Shown: positions 24,169 to 33,460, numbered from the stretch's first letter. The stretch: 34,802 nucleotides of DNA from Deltaproteobacteria bacterium (GCA_011056835.1 DSDU01000006.1:1-34802), one strand, 5' to 3'. Notes: generated from the sequence alone by a model not told the origin. Numbers and translations: made by a program.

Positions 24169-25203
24169 ATGATAATGAGCAACACTACTATGAACAGGAA
24201 TGACGGTGAATTATTTCCTGAAGAAAGATTTTACCCCGCGCCATGGGCACGAAATCCCCATGTGCAGACGTTTTTTAAGAGCCTGAAACTCCTGGCACCA
24301 AGAAATAATCCCGTTGTCGATCGGGCACGGGAAATGATAATCGACGGCGGCGGCGGCGTACGACTTCTGGGGTTCCATTCGGTCCATCCCGGAAACACCA
24401 GTCGCGGCTTGATGCTGATACTTCACGGCTGGGAGGGCAGCGCCGATTCGATCTATGTCCTCCGCGCGGGAAAGTTCTTTTTCAACAAGGGATTCGACAT
24501 CTTTCGTCTTAACCTGCGGGATCACGGGAACAGCCATCACCTCAACGAAGGGCTCTTTCACGGCGGTCTCATTGATGAAACACACCGGGCCGCTCAAAAC
24601 ATCGCTGCTCTCTCCGATGGGAACCCCTTCTATATCCTCGGTTTTTCTCTGGGGGGTAACTTTGCCCTGAGAATTGCTCTGCATCACGAAACTGCAGAAA
24701 TCAAAAACCTCCGCCATCTTTTCAGCGTCAGCCCCGTTCTTGATCCATACAAGGCAACGCTCGCCATCGATCAGAACAACCGATTCTATCGACAGTATTT
24801 TCTCAAGAAATGGCTCCGTTCCCTTCGAAAAAAGCAACAGGCTTTCCCTGATCTTTATTGTATCGAAGATGTCTTCAGCATGAAGACCGTTATGGAAATA
24901 ACCGATTCTATTATACCGAGGTACTCGCCGTTTAAGGATCATGAAGAATATTTCAGTACATATACGCTTCTGGGAACCGTCTTCGACCGCCTGTCAGTTC
25001 CCGTGACAATTATTACGGCGGAAGACGATCCCGTCATCCCCGTTGCCGATTTTCATGCGTTAAGAGACCATGACAACCTTACAGTCTCGATTCAACAATA
25101 CGGCGGGCATTGCGGTTTTCTCGATCCGTTTCCCTTCGGCTGCTGGTATGAGCGACGGATTCTGGACATCATAAAAAATGATGAGACATTTTTATTACTT
25201 TAG
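24169..25203 (+). CDS. YheT-like alpha/beta hydrolase
   Basis: 344 residues, close to the usual 320-340 of the YheT/ABHD1-3 family. The opening PAPWARNPHVQTFF is a family hallmark. The nucleophile is the Ser in ILGFSLGGNFA (about residue 165), the acid the Asp in TAEDDPVIPV, and the base the His in QQYGGHCGFLD. LILHGWEGS forms the oxyanion region. Esterase or lipase activity on short acyl or lipid substrates is assumed from the family. No signal peptide is seen, so it acts in the cytosol or at the inner face of the membrane. ATGs at 24169 and 24175 are both possible, with no strong ribosome site. It is the first gene of a rightward run that ends with folE2. Confidence 0.88.
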   Translation: MIMSNTTMNRNDGELFPEERFYPAPWARNPHVQTFFKSLKLLAPRNNPVVDRAREMIIDGGGGVRLLGFHSVHPGNTSRGLMLILHGWEGSADSIYVLRAGKFFFNKGFDIFRLNLRDHGNSHHLNEGLFHGGLIDETHRAAQNIAALSDGNPFYILGFSLGGNFALRIALHHETAEIKNLRHLFSVSPVLDPYKATLAIDQNNRFYRQYFLKKWLRSLRKKQQAFPDLYCIEDVFSMKTVMEITDSIIPRYSPFKDHEEYFSTYTLLGTVFDRLSVPVTIITAEDDPVIPVADFHALRDHDNLTVSIQQYGGHCGFLDPFPFGCWYERRILDIIKNDETFLLL

Positions 25204-25217
25204 CACAGGTCACAATC

Positions 25218-26090
25218 ATGTATCCGCCCATTCTGAATAATAAACATGACACGCTGAAGCTCATTATCGACAAGCTCGGAACAGCGCCGAACGACTTTTC
25301 TGACCAGTTCAACGTTATCAAAGAACGAAAAAAAAGGGGCGAACAATGGCTTGCCGCGGGTGTCCTGCTCCTCATTTTGTATAAAAGCGAGAAAAAAGCA
25401 TCCACGGAAAAAGAAACGACCGGTGAGTTTGTCTTCCAACTGATCAAACGATCCGCCCTTGTCCCGCAGGGAGGGGATCTCAGCTGTCCCGGCGGAATTC
25501 TCGATCCGACGTTTGACCGCATGCTCTCCAGAATCATTCGGTGCGGATTGCCTCCGGCGTTGAAGGGTGATGCCCGAAGGCATGCTTCAATACGAGGGAA
25601 TGAATCCTTCTTGCACACATCCCTCTTTCTCGCAAATGCCATGCGTGAGTCCTGGGAAGAAATTCGACTCAACCCCTTCAACGTAGACTTCCTCGGCCCT
25701 CTCCCGTGCTACAATCTCACTCTTTTCACCAAAACGATATTTCCCGTCGTCGGCCTGGTGAAGCAAGACAAACCGTATCACCTCAATGGTGAGGTCGATA
25801 AGATTATAGAAATACCGGTTGCTTCGTTCTTCAAAGACTACAATTATGCAATATATTCACTTGAAGCATCGGATACCCTGAATAATGCCGGCGAACGACA
25901 ATGGGAATTCCCCTGCCTTCTTCACCGTGACACGGACGGAGAAGTAGAAATCCTCTGGGGTGCGACATTCAACATCATCATGTCATTTCTCACCATCGTT
26001 TTCGACCTTGATTTTTCACTGATAAAACCGACGCGCGTTATCAACCGGACCCTGAATGAAAGCTACCTGACCGGCAACACGCAACGATGA
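25218..26090 (+). CDS. Nudix hydrolase with split Nudix box (CoA pyrophosphatase-like)
   Basis: 290 residues. LVPQGGDLSCPGGILDP resembles the segment before the Nudix helix in NudL/NUDT7-type CoA pyrophosphatases. The catalytic helix REsWEE motif appears as MRESWEEIRLNP. Between PGG and the helix there are about 60 extra residues, so the usual compact box is interrupted by an insertion around 100-140. The C-terminal part continues as a Nudix fold (FPVVGLVKQ, DKIIEIPVASFF, WGATFNIIMSFL). It should cleave a nucleoside diphosphate linked to another group, perhaps CoA or NAD. The ATG at 25218 follows the abhydrolase by 14 bp. The intact acidic residues suggest activity despite the insertion. Confidence 0.8.
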   Translation: MYPPILNNKHDTLKLIIDKLGTAPNDFSDQFNVIKERKKRGEQWLAAGVLLLILYKSEKKASTEKETTGEFVFQLIKRSALVPQGGDLSCPGGILDPTFDRMLSRIIRCGLPPALKGDARRHASIRGNESFLHTSLFLANAMRESWEEIRLNPFNVDFLGPLPCYNLTLFTKTIFPVVGLVKQDKPYHLNGEVDKIIEIPVASFFKDYNYAIYSLEASDTLNNAGERQWEFPCLLHRDTDGEVEILWGATFNIIMSFLTIVFDLDFSLIKPTRVINRTLNESYLTGNTQR

Positions 26091-26106
26091 GTATCCCCTG
26101 CGGCTG

Positions 26107-26355
26107 ATGCATCTTCCTATCGAATTTCGCAGTAAAAAAGGACCATGTACCAAGCCGATGGATTGTGCGAATAAATCAAAGGGGAGCGAACGGTCAACAG
26201 ACGATGCTGTCGGTGACTCACAGGATCCTCAAATCATTGAATTCTTCACCCTCATTGATCATCGTTTTCCGAAAAATACCTTGACAGGATATGAGCTGCT
26301 ATGTACGGTACTTGATTCTGATAAGTCTGAGAGAATCAACCGATTGCGGGAGTGA
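26107..26355 (+). CDS. Small hypothetical protein
   Basis: 82 residues, unrecognised. The C-terminal half (DPQIIEFFTLIDHRFPKNT) looks like a folded coding stretch, while the N-terminal part is polar and low in pattern. It fills the gap between the Nudix and aminotransferase genes and ends 3 bp before the latter. No ribosome site precedes the ATG at 26107; an internal ATG at 26158 is an alternative. It may be a real coupling gene or simply open sequence. Confidence 0.4.
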   Translation: MHLPIEFRSKKGPCTKPMDCANKSKGSERSTDDAVGDSQDPQIIEFFTLIDHRFPKNTLTGYELLCTVLDSDKSERINRLRE

Positions 26356-26358
26356 ACG

Positions 26359-27507
26359 ATGGTTACACAACGAGCGATGGACATCCCGCCTTTTATCGTC
26401 ATGGATGTGCTTGAACGAGCCCATGAACTCGAGCGGGCGGGCGAACATATTATTCACATGGAAGTCGGTGAACCCGATTTTGACACACCTGAATGCATTA
26501 ACGAAGCCTGCCGTAAGGCAATTAAAGAAGGCAAAACACATTACACACACAGTCTCGGTCTCCTTGAATTGCGGGAGGCAATCTGCGAGCATTATTACAC
26601 AAAATACGGCGTGACGATTTCTCCCGATCAGATCATCATCACGTCCGGCACGTCCCCCGCTATGTTTCTTCTGTTTTCGGCGCTGCTTGAACGAGGGGAT
26701 GAGGTCATTATCTCGAACCCTCATTATGCATGCTATCCGAATTTCATAACATTCATTGAGGGGGTCCCCGTCAGTGTGAATGTACACGAGGCGGAAGGTT
26801 TTCAGTATACCACGGCAGCCATCAGTGAAAAGATTACCGACAGGACAAAAGGCATCATGATCAATTCCCCGTCAAACCCGACGGGTAACATTCTCAGCGC
26901 GCAGCGAATGAAGGAAATTGCATCACTGGGAATCCCCGTCATATCCGATGAAATATATCACGGACTTGTCTATGATGATGAAGAACACAGCATCCTTGAA
27001 TTTACGAATAACGCCTTCGTATTGAACGGCTTCTCCAAGGCATACGCCATGACGGGGTGGCGTCTCGGATATTTGATCGCCCCTCGAGAGTACATGCGAC
27101 CGCTTCAGAAGATTCAGCAGAACCTGTTTATCTGTGCCAATTCATTTGTCCAGTGGGGAGGCGTTGCGGCTTTGAAGGAAGCGGAAGACGATGTTGTCAG
27201 GATGAGGAACATTTTTGATGAGAGAAGAAAATTCATCGTCAAAAGGCTCAATGAAATCGGCCTCGGGATTACCGTCGAACCCACCGGGGCCTTTTATGTT
27301 CTCGGCAATATCAAGAATTACTCGACCGACTCGTACTCAACGGCTTTTGACATCCTCGAAAAAGCTCATGTGGGGGTCACGCCTGGAATCGACTTCGGTG
27401 ATAACTGCGAAGGATACATCAGATTTTCCTACGCGAATTCTCTGGAAAATATCGCCGAGGGTCTTGATCGCATAGACCATTATTTCAAGGAGTGGGTGGA
27501 AGGGTGA
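26359..27507 (+). CDS. Class I/II pyridoxal-phosphate aminotransferase
   Basis: 382 residues, normal for fold-type I aspartate-aminotransferase relatives. Visible are MEVGEPDFDTPE, the cofactor-binding TSGTSPAM and NPHYACYPNF, NSPSNPTGNI, SDEIYHGLVYDD, and the Schiff-base lysine in NGFSKAYAMTGWRLGY with the C-terminal substrate-carboxylate Arg in IRFSYANS. The family transfers amino groups between amino acids and 2-oxo acids. GGGAG lies six bases before the ATG. It overlaps the HAD gene by 4 bp (GTGA). The amino-acid preference cannot be fixed from sequence. Confidence 0.93.
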   Translation: MVTQRAMDIPPFIVMDVLERAHELERAGEHIIHMEVGEPDFDTPECINEACRKAIKEGKTHYTHSLGLLELREAICEHYYTKYGVTISPDQIIITSGTSPAMFLLFSALLERGDEVIISNPHYACYPNFITFIEGVPVSVNVHEAEGFQYTTAAISEKITDRTKGIMINSPSNPTGNILSAQRMKEIASLGIPVISDEIYHGLVYDDEEHSILEFTNNAFVLNGFSKAYAMTGWRLGYLIAPREYMRPLQKIQQNLFICANSFVQWGGVAALKEAEDDVVRMRNIFDERRKFIVKRLNEIGLGITVEPTGAFYVLGNIKNYSTDSYSTAFDILEKAHVGVTPGIDFGDNCEGYIRFSYANSLENIAEGLDRIDHYFKEWVEG

Positions 27508-28211
27508 GGCATCATACATTGTCATTAACAGCAATCATCTTCGATTTCGATGGAACACTGGCGGAACTCAACATCGATTTCCCTCTGATGAGGAAGCGGA
27601 TCCGCAACCTTATTGCGGGGTATGATATACCAACCGATAACATCGAAGACCTGTTCGCACTTGAGATGATAGATGCCGGAAAAGCACTTATTGAACGGGC
27701 TTATCCAGGAGAAGGCTATCGTTTTGTCGACCGGGCATACGATCTTATACGGCATATCGAGATTGAAGGCGCCCGAAACGGCGTTCTCTTTAACGGCATT
27801 GAAGAACTGCTGAGGGACTTGCGAACCCGAAAAATCAAAACAGGAATCGTAACACGGAACTGCATCGAAGCGGTGAAAGGCCTCTTTCCGAACATCGACC
27901 GGTACTGTGATATCGTCATTACGAGGGAATCGACTACAAAGGTCAAGCCCCACCCGGAACAGCTTTTGATTGCTCTCCGGGCTCTGGCGACAGACGCTGC
28001 TTCTGCTGCAATGGTCGGCGATCACCCCATGGATATATCGGTCGGAAAGGATGTCGGCACGTATACCATCGGTGTCCTCTCCGGGTATGCCCATGAAGAA
28101 ATGCTCAGAGACGCCGGGGCGGATATTATCCTGGACCATGCAGCTCAGATACGGGATTTAATTGAAGATCACAGCGCCGTTTTAGAAAGGAAGGGCGAAA
28201 ATCATGTATGA
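27504..28211 (+). CDS. HAD-superfamily phosphatase, phosphoglycolate-phosphatase-like
   Basis: 235 residues. The HAD motifs are I: IIFDFDGTLAEL; II: IVTRN; III: KVKPHPEQ; IV: MVGDHPMDISVGK. A helical cap lies between I and II, as in phosphoglycolate phosphatase and related nucleotidases. The GTG at 27504 overlaps the aminotransferase stop (GTGA), and AAGGAG lies eleven bases upstream; a GTG at 27492 is less likely. It overlaps queD by 8 bp. In a run with queD and folE2 it might dephosphorylate a pterin intermediate such as dihydroneopterin phosphate, but this is inference from position only. Confidence 0.88.
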   Translation: MRHHTLSLTAIIFDFDGTLAELNIDFPLMRKRIRNLIAGYDIPTDNIEDLFALEMIDAGKALIERAYPGEGYRFVDRAYDLIRHIEIEGARNGVLFNGIEELLRDLRTRKIKTGIVTRNCIEAVKGLFPNIDRYCDIVITRESTTKVKPHPEQLLIALRALATDAASAAMVGDHPMDISVGKDVGTYTIGVLSGYAHEEMLRDAGADIILDHAAQIRDLIEDHSAVLERKGENHV

Positions 28212-28581
28212 AGCAACGATACGAAAATCATTTTCAGCCGCCCATACGCTTGCGATCGGCGGCAAATGCGAGGAACTTCACGGACACAACTTCATGGTCG
28301 ATATAACCGCCGGATCTGAAAACGTCAACGATGAAGGAGTCGTCATCGACTTCAGGATTCTGAAGGCATGGGCGGATGAAATATTTGAAGAAATCGATCA
28401 TAAATATCTTAATGACCTGCCGGCGTTTCAAGGCATGAATCCCTCCGCAGAAATCATAGCACGGTTTATGTATACACGATTTTCGGAAAGGGCTTCTGCG
28501 GTCGGCATAACTATACGGAAAGTCACCGTGTGGGAGTCTGATAATGCATACGCAACGTATCGAGGACAAAACAGTGGTTGA
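28204..28581 (+). CDS. queD: 6-carboxy-tetrahydropterin synthase (QueD / PTPS family)
   Basis: 125 residues, the usual length. The zinc ligands are His14 (FSAAH), His26 and His28 (ELHGHNF), and the catalytic Cys22 lies in GGKCEEL. IDFRILK and DHKYLND follow the family pattern, and TVWESDNAYATY closes the fold. The enzyme converts dihydroneopterin triphosphate to a 6-substituted tetrahydropterin in the queuosine (7-deazaguanine) pathway; eukaryotic-like PTPS and PTPS-III types are alternatives. The catalytic Cys position and adjacent folE2 fit QueD best. It overlaps the HAD gene by 8 bp and folE2 by 38 bp. Confidence 0.9.
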   Translation: MYEATIRKSFSAAHTLAIGGKCEELHGHNFMVDITAGSENVNDEGVVIDFRILKAWADEIFEEIDHKYLNDLPAFQGMNPSAEIIARFMYTRFSERASAVGITIRKVTVWESDNAYATYRGQNSG

Positions 28582-29341
28582 CGTTCAGAATCTCAGAGAC
28601 AACAGAAATATCGACATTCAAAAGGTCGGAGTAAAAGGAATCAAATATCCCATTATCGTACTGGACATGAGTAACGGAACTCAGCACGTCAATGCCACGA
28701 TAAATATGTATGTCAACCTCCCCCATCATTTCAAGGGAACGCACATGAGCCGATTTGTAGAAATCCTCAATGACTATCGGGGAGAAGTGAACATCAGGAC
28801 ATTCCGCCGAATTCTCCAGCAAATGAGAGAACGGCTCAATGCAGAGTCGGCCCATATCGAAATTGATTTCCCCTATTTTATTGAGAAAAGAGCTCCTGTC
28901 ACCAAAGCAAAAAGTCTCATGGAATATCGATGCTGCTTTTGCGGAGAAAGTAACGGCAGCCGCGTGGATTTTCTGGTCGGGATAACCGTTCCCGTTACAA
29001 CGGTGTGTCCCTGCTCCAAGGAAATCAGCAGTACGGGAGCCCACAACCAGCGAAGCATCGTCAAGCTTAAGTTACGTTTTAAAAAATTTTTCTGGATCGA
29101 AGACGTTATAAAGCTGGTCGAAGCGTCGGGAAGCGGAGAAGTCTATTCGCTTCTCAAGAGACCTGATGAAAAATATGTTACCGAGAAAGCATTTGAGAAA
29201 CCGATGTTCGTTGAAGACGTGGTCAGGGCTGTTGCGGAAAAGCTCAACAGTCAAGAAAACTTCCCCTGGTACAGCATTGAAGCTGAAAATATCGAAAGCA
29301 TTCACAACCACAGTGCGTATGCATTTATCGAAAAAACATGA
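28544..29341 (+). CDS. folE2: GTP cyclohydrolase FolE2 (type IB)
   Basis: 265 residues. It makes dihydroneopterin triphosphate from GTP, feeding queuosine or folate. The key motif VTTVCPCSKEISSTGAHNQR (151-170) carries the catalytic Cys155 and His167. NATINMYVNLPHHFKGTHMSR near residue 50-70 is the family's N-terminal half. FolE2 replaces FolE where zinc is limiting or by lineage. The ATG at 28544 lies within queD; the family is usually about this length, so I keep it. Supplying QueD's substrate explains the pairing. A short non-coding gap separates it from the convergent UbiB-like gene. Confidence 0.93.
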   Translation: MHTQRIEDKTVVDVQNLRDNRNIDIQKVGVKGIKYPIIVLDMSNGTQHVNATINMYVNLPHHFKGTHMSRFVEILNDYRGEVNIRTFRRILQQMRERLNAESAHIEIDFPYFIEKRAPVTKAKSLMEYRCCFCGESNGSRVDFLVGITVPVTTVCPCSKEISSTGAHNQRSIVKLKLRFKKFFWIEDVIKLVEASGSGEVYSLLKRPDEKYVTEKAFEKPMFVEDVVRAVAEKLNSQENFPWYSIEAENIESIHNHSAYAFIEKT

Positions 29342-29411
29342 TGCATGAATCGCGGTTCATAATTCGCCGTTACGTCTGCGATATTTGACATCTGAAAAAA
29401 GCGATCCCCGG

Positions 29412-31106
29412 TCATATTCTCCCCGACCGAATGATGGCAATGAGCAGCCACAGCCCGAGAACACCCGCCATACTGAAACCGAGAAGCCCCAGGATAGGCA
29501 GTCCGAAGAGGAAAGGACCGATATCGGTATTGATGATCAGTGATGATCCGATGATCAGGGAAGAAACGATAAGTGCGAAAGCAATCCGGTTTGACGATCG
29601 GTCCATTTCAAAGATAAAACGCTCAAGCCCCCGATGTTCAAAACCGACTCTCACCTTCCCCTGCTTGATCTGCTTCAGAATATCCCTGAGTTCTCCCGGT
29701 ATGATACGGAGCAATTGAGCGACTTCGCCACTTGTCTGAAGGAATTCACTAAACATGCGCCTGGGGCTGAGACGCGCCATCTTCAAACGCCTGATGAACG
29801 GCGCCACTTTCTCAGTCATATCGAAATCAGGATTCAGCATGAGACCGAGCCCCTCCATTGTCGACAGAGCCTTCATCATGAGAAACCGGTCAAAGGGAAG
29901 GATAAGCCGATAGCGCGTAATCAGATCGAGCAGCTGTTGAAGTACCGCTTCGATACGTATATCCTTCAGAGATTTATAGAGATACAGTTCCATGAAATTC
30001 GACATATCCGTTTCAAGCGCACGCCGGTCAGGTTCTTCCTCCCACTCGACAATTCTCAAGAACGCATCGACGACACCCGATTCATTCCTTTCGACCAGCG
30101 CATAGACCATGTCTGCAATATCTTCTCTTGACTGCCGGTCAACCGAACCCATCATGCCGAAATCGAGATAACAGATGATATTATCAGGCAGGATAAAGAC
30201 GTTGCCGGGATGCGGATCGGCATGGAAAAATCCAAATGTAAACACCTGATGAAGAAGAAGGTCGGCCCCCCTGTCGGCGATTATTTTCCTGTCATACCCC
30301 TCCGTATCCAATCGATTGATATCGGACACCTTTATCCCCGGCACATATTCCATGGTAAGGATGCGTTGTGTCGAAAATTCCCTGAATATGCGGGGGATAT
30401 AGATCATATCATTGCCGATGAATTGCCGGGCGAATCGTTCGGCATATGAAGCTTCCACGGTATAATCGATTTCCTTTTCAATGACACGGGCGAATTCTTC
30501 CACAATCCGGGTGGGACGATAAAATTCCCAGTCCTCAACATGCCGTTCTACCAGAGTTGCCAGGTGAAGGAGAATCTCCAGATCGACTTCAATCATCCTC
30601 GTGATATCAGGCCTCTGGACCTTGACGATAACCTCTTCGCCGGTCCTCAACCGGGCCCGGTGAACCTGACCGATCGACGCCGCGGCATACGTTACGGATT
30701 CAAAACGTTCGAATATTTCTGCAACCGTCATGGAAAGCTCGGATTCTATGATTGATTTCGCCTGGGAAGCGGGAAACGGGGGAACTTCATCCTGAAGTTT
30801 CGACAACTCATGAATCAAACTCACGGGAACCAGATCCGGCCGCGTCGACAAGATCTGTCCCAGCTTGACGAATGTCGGCCCCAGATCCTCAAGAGCCATG
30901 CGAATTCTTTCTTCTCTGGTAAGGCTATCCATCTGCTCCCGTCGTTTCCTGGAAATCATCTGCATGCCGATTTCAAGGTACTGTCCCACATTCAAGCGGT
31001 CGACGAGGTCACCAAAGCCGTACTTAAACAGAATCGTAAGGATCTGACGGTACCGGTTAATATGTCTGTACGTTCTGGAAACGATGCCGATTTTACCTAT
31101 AAACAT
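29412..31106 (-). CDS. ubiB: UbiB/ABC1 (AarF) family protein kinase-like protein
   Basis: 564 residues. The family hallmark KxGQ appears in FVKLGQILSTRPDLVP; the ADP/ATP site has AAASIGQVHRA, VIVKVQRP with the lysine, and the catalytic FFHADPHPGNVFI and YLDFGMMG. Two hydrophobic segments end the chain (about 510-560). UbiB proteins are membrane-bound atypical kinases or ATPases needed for quinone biosynthesis or lipid handling. The ATG at 31106 shares a base with the stop of the coiled-coil gene (TAATG), so the pair is translationally coupled. No ubi or men genes are near. Confidence 0.92.
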   Translation of the reverse strand: MFIGKIGIVSRTYRHINRYRQILTILFKYGFGDLVDRLNVGQYLEIGMQMISRKRREQMDSLTREERIRMALEDLGPTFVKLGQILSTRPDLVPVSLIHELSKLQDEVPPFPASQAKSIIESELSMTVAEIFERFESVTYAAASIGQVHRARLRTGEEVIVKVQRPDITRMIEVDLEILLHLATLVERHVEDWEFYRPTRIVEEFARVIEKEIDYTVEASYAERFARQFIGNDMIYIPRIFREFSTQRILTMEYVPGIKVSDINRLDTEGYDRKIIADRGADLLLHQVFTFGFFHADPHPGNVFILPDNIICYLDFGMMGSVDRQSREDIADMVYALVERNESGVVDAFLRIVEWEEEPDRRALETDMSNFMELYLYKSLKDIRIEAVLQQLLDLITRYRLILPFDRFLMMKALSTMEGLGLMLNPDFDMTEKVAPFIRRLKMARLSPRRMFSEFLQTSGEVAQLLRIIPGELRDILKQIKQGKVRVGFEHRGLERFIFEMDRSSNRIAFALIVSSLIIGSSLIINTDIGPFLFGLPILGLLGFSMAGVLGLWLLIAIIRSGRI

Positions 31107-31411
31107 TAATTATTCCTTTTCTCCTCAGACGATTCCATCTTTTCCACTTTCTCTTTGAGCGCCAGGAACTCATCCCGGGTAGGAATATTCAATTTTTTCA
31201 GGGCATCTGCCACCATCTTTTCCACTTTTTCAGTCAGTTCGTCAGTCACTTCTTTCGATTTCTTCATCAGATCATTAATTGTTTCTTTCCCCTCCCTTTC
31301 GGTCATCTCCCCTTTCTTGATGAGATCTTCCACGGTCTCTTCTATCTTTTCTCTGGTCAACGTGGCGAGACCGATACCGAACAGCATGCCTTTTCTCATA
31401 AACTCTTTCAT
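31106..31411 (-). CDS. Phasin-like coiled-coil protein
   Basis: 101 residues from the ATG at 31411, which has AGGAGG six bases before it; the frame extends to 31444 without support. After a short hydrophobic start (FMRKGMLFGIGLATLT), the rest is charged heptad helix with VEDLIKKGEMTEREGKE, the pattern of small phasin/PhaF-like proteins. Such proteins often coat granules or membranes, and similar genes frequently precede ubiB-type genes. Function here is unknown; coupling to UbiB suggests a helper role at the membrane. Confidence 0.8.
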   Translation of the reverse strand: MKEFMRKGMLFGIGLATLTREKIEETVEDLIKKGEMTEREGKETINDLMKKSKEVTDELTEKVEKMVADALKKLNIPTRDEFLALKEKVEKMESSEEKRNN

Positions 31412-31501
31412 GTCATTCCTCCTGTGACGCTGTTTTTTTATCACGCAAGTGGTACGCCAGGGTCAGTTGACGGTGTATATTTCCCATAAACGTCCTGTCC
31501 G

Positions 31502-32857
31502 TCACTTGGCGTTTCCTGTTTCCTTCGGCGGAGCATAGCCGATTCCCATGGACCGCTCCAGTTTTCCAACTGCTATATTATAGTCGCTCAGTGCATTATA
31601 ATAGTCGGATTTAGTTTTTGTCAGAAGTGTCTGGGCATCAATCACATCCGTTGATGTCGCCACCTGCTCCTTATATCGCTCTTCATTAATCCTGAAATTC
31701 TCTTCTGCCTGCTCGATTGCCTTCTGCGCCACAAAAATGTGTTTTTCCGCCTCCCGTAAGTCCAGATATGAATTCTTAACATCCAATGCTATCCGATCCT
31801 TCAAATCCAGCAGAGCATTCTCGGCCTGGATTGCGCTGCTCTTCGAAGCGTCAACGGCATGTCCGGTCTTTCCCCATTCCCAGAAATTCCAATTCGCAAT
31901 AGCCATAACCCTCCAGTCTTCCTGATTTTTATATCTGCTCCCCGACACATCCGGCTGATCGCCATACTTTGAGTAATTCCCGACGATATTAACAGAGGGA
32001 TAATAATCACCTCTGGCGAGTGTCACCGCCTCCCGTGCCTGTTCCGCAACGAGTCCGTATGCCCTGATCTCATGACGATTTTCAAATGCCGTCTTCAGGC
32101 ATTCGTCAAGGTCCCTCTCATACGGCGAATAATCAAGTATGTCGTGTATATCAATCGGTTCATTAATGGAACGGCGCAGAATGGTGTTGAATTGAGCCTT
32201 GGCCAAAAGAACGCCGTTCTCTGCCATGACAAGATTCTGGTTACCGCTCGCCAGTTCCACTTCGGCATACAAGAGATCGTTTTTGGGAATGAGTCCCACA
32301 TCATAAAAACTCTGGGCCGTATCGCGATGAGCCTTCAGGCGTTGCACCGACTGTTGAGCAACGGTAAGGATTCTTTCACTTTTGAGTATGTTGAAGTAAT
32401 GTGTTTTTACAGCCTCAACAGTATTCTCGATACTCGCCGATTCATTCATTCGCGAGATCTCGGCGCCCAGCTTGTTAATCTGATAGTTACTGTATATCTT
32501 CCCCCCTGCAAAAATCGGCTGGGTGGCCTCGACTTCCCATGTATAATTATTTTTGGTTCCCGTCTGAAAAGAGCCGTATCCCGGTATCGTTGTCCACACA
32601 TCATCTTTCAGCCGTGTGTAATAATATTTCGTATTCAAGATCGGCAGAAAGCCGGTTAACGCACCTTTCCTCTCGGATTCCGATGCTTTGACACCTTCCC
32701 GGGCGGAATGGACGGCGAGACTCTGTTGCAGTGCGATGTTGATGCTCTCGTCAAGTGTCAGTGTTAATGTTTTTTCGCCCGATATTGCGGAGGCAGTCAA
32801 CAGTATAATGAACAGGAATATAAGCGAAACATTCCCGACACCACTCATACGGCGCAT
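31502..32857 (-). CDS. TolC-family outer-membrane efflux protein
   Basis: 451 residues, normal length. A signal peptide (about 1-27, NVSLIFLFIILLTASAISG) is followed by the repeated coiled-coil OEP domains: LTLDESINIALQQSLAVHSA and later DIALDVKNSY-like helix pairs, with ATSTDVIDAQTLLTKTKSDY near the C-terminus. Trimeric TolC-type channels connect inner-membrane pumps to the outside. AGGGGG lies nine bases before the ATG at 32857. No membrane-fusion or pump gene is adjacent, so its partner is encoded elsewhere. The outer membrane it implies supports a Gram-negative host. Confidence 0.92.
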   Translation of the reverse strand: MRRMSGVGNVSLIFLFIILLTASAISGEKTLTLTLDESINIALQQSLAVHSAREGVKASESERKGALTGFLPILNTKYYYTRLKDDVWTTIPGYGSFQTGTKNNYTWEVEATQPIFAGGKIYSNYQINKLGAEISRMNESASIENTVEAVKTHYFNILKSERILTVAQQSVQRLKAHRDTAQSFYDVGLIPKNDLLYAEVELASGNQNLVMAENGVLLAKAQFNTILRRSINEPIDIHDILDYSPYERDLDECLKTAFENRHEIRAYGLVAEQAREAVTLARGDYYPSVNIVGNYSKYGDQPDVSGSRYKNQEDWRVMAIANWNFWEWGKTGHAVDASKSSAIQAENALLDLKDRIALDVKNSYLDLREAEKHIFVAQKAIEQAEENFRINEERYKEQVATSTDVIDAQTLLTKTKSDYYNALSDYNIAVGKLERSMGIGYAPPKETGNAK

Positions 32858-32947
32858 TTATTAATACCCCCTTCAAATGAAATCAATCTCTTTCAACAAC
32901 GCGTATTGACATTTATCCTCCGGCCTTTACGCATCGGGTAACAGGGC

Positions 32948-33445
32948 TCAGTCAAAATGCACGAATTTATCTTTCGCGGCTCCGCAAACAGGACATTCCT
33001 CAGGCAAAACACCGTCAGAGACATATCCGCACATGGTACAGACATAATAGGTGGTTACCCGATCACTGAGAATATCACTCAACGCCTTCTTATACAGGCT
33101 CGCGTGAACTTCTTCAACGTCGCGATTCTGGGTAAAGAGCCAGGCCGCTCCTTTTTCTCCCAGTTCATACGCCAGCTTCAGAAAGGCATCGTAAGCAGCA
33201 TGGGCGACACCGGTTTCCGATTCAAAACTCTCTCGCAGATTTTCCTCGGTCGTACCGATTTCCCTGAGTACCCGAAGCGCCAGGGCCCCATGAATTTCTT
33301 CTGAAAAGGCAATCACCCGAAAGAGCTTTGCCATCTGGGGATATCCTTCCTCTTCCGCCTTCTTGGCGAAGACCTTGAGTCGCAATGCCGCCTTTGCCTC
33401 TCCCGTGTACACCTCGTGGAGTGCTTCTTTGATCTTTTCGTGCAT
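32948..33445 (-). CDS. Rubrerythrin
   Basis: 165 residues. An N-terminal four-helix ferritin-like domain carries di-iron ligands in YTGEAKAALRLKVFAKKAEE, AFSEEIHGAL and DVEEVHASLYKK, and a C-terminal rubredoxin-like site has CTMCGY and CPVCGA. It reduces hydrogen peroxide in anaerobes using rubredoxin or NAD(P)H as donor. AAGGAG precedes the ATG by nine bases. A stand-alone rubredoxin lies about 0.95 kb away on the same strand and is a natural donor. The ancestral arrangement with the rubredoxin domain at the C-terminus is kept. Confidence 0.93.
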   Translation of the reverse strand: MHEKIKEALHEVYTGEAKAALRLKVFAKKAEEEGYPQMAKLFRVIAFSEEIHGALALRVLREIGTTEENLRESFESETGVAHAAYDAFLKLAYELGEKGAAWLFTQNRDVEEVHASLYKKALSDILSDRVTTYYVCTMCGYVSDGVLPEECPVCGAAKDKFVHFD

Positions 33446-33460
33446 AGTGCGGTACTCCTT

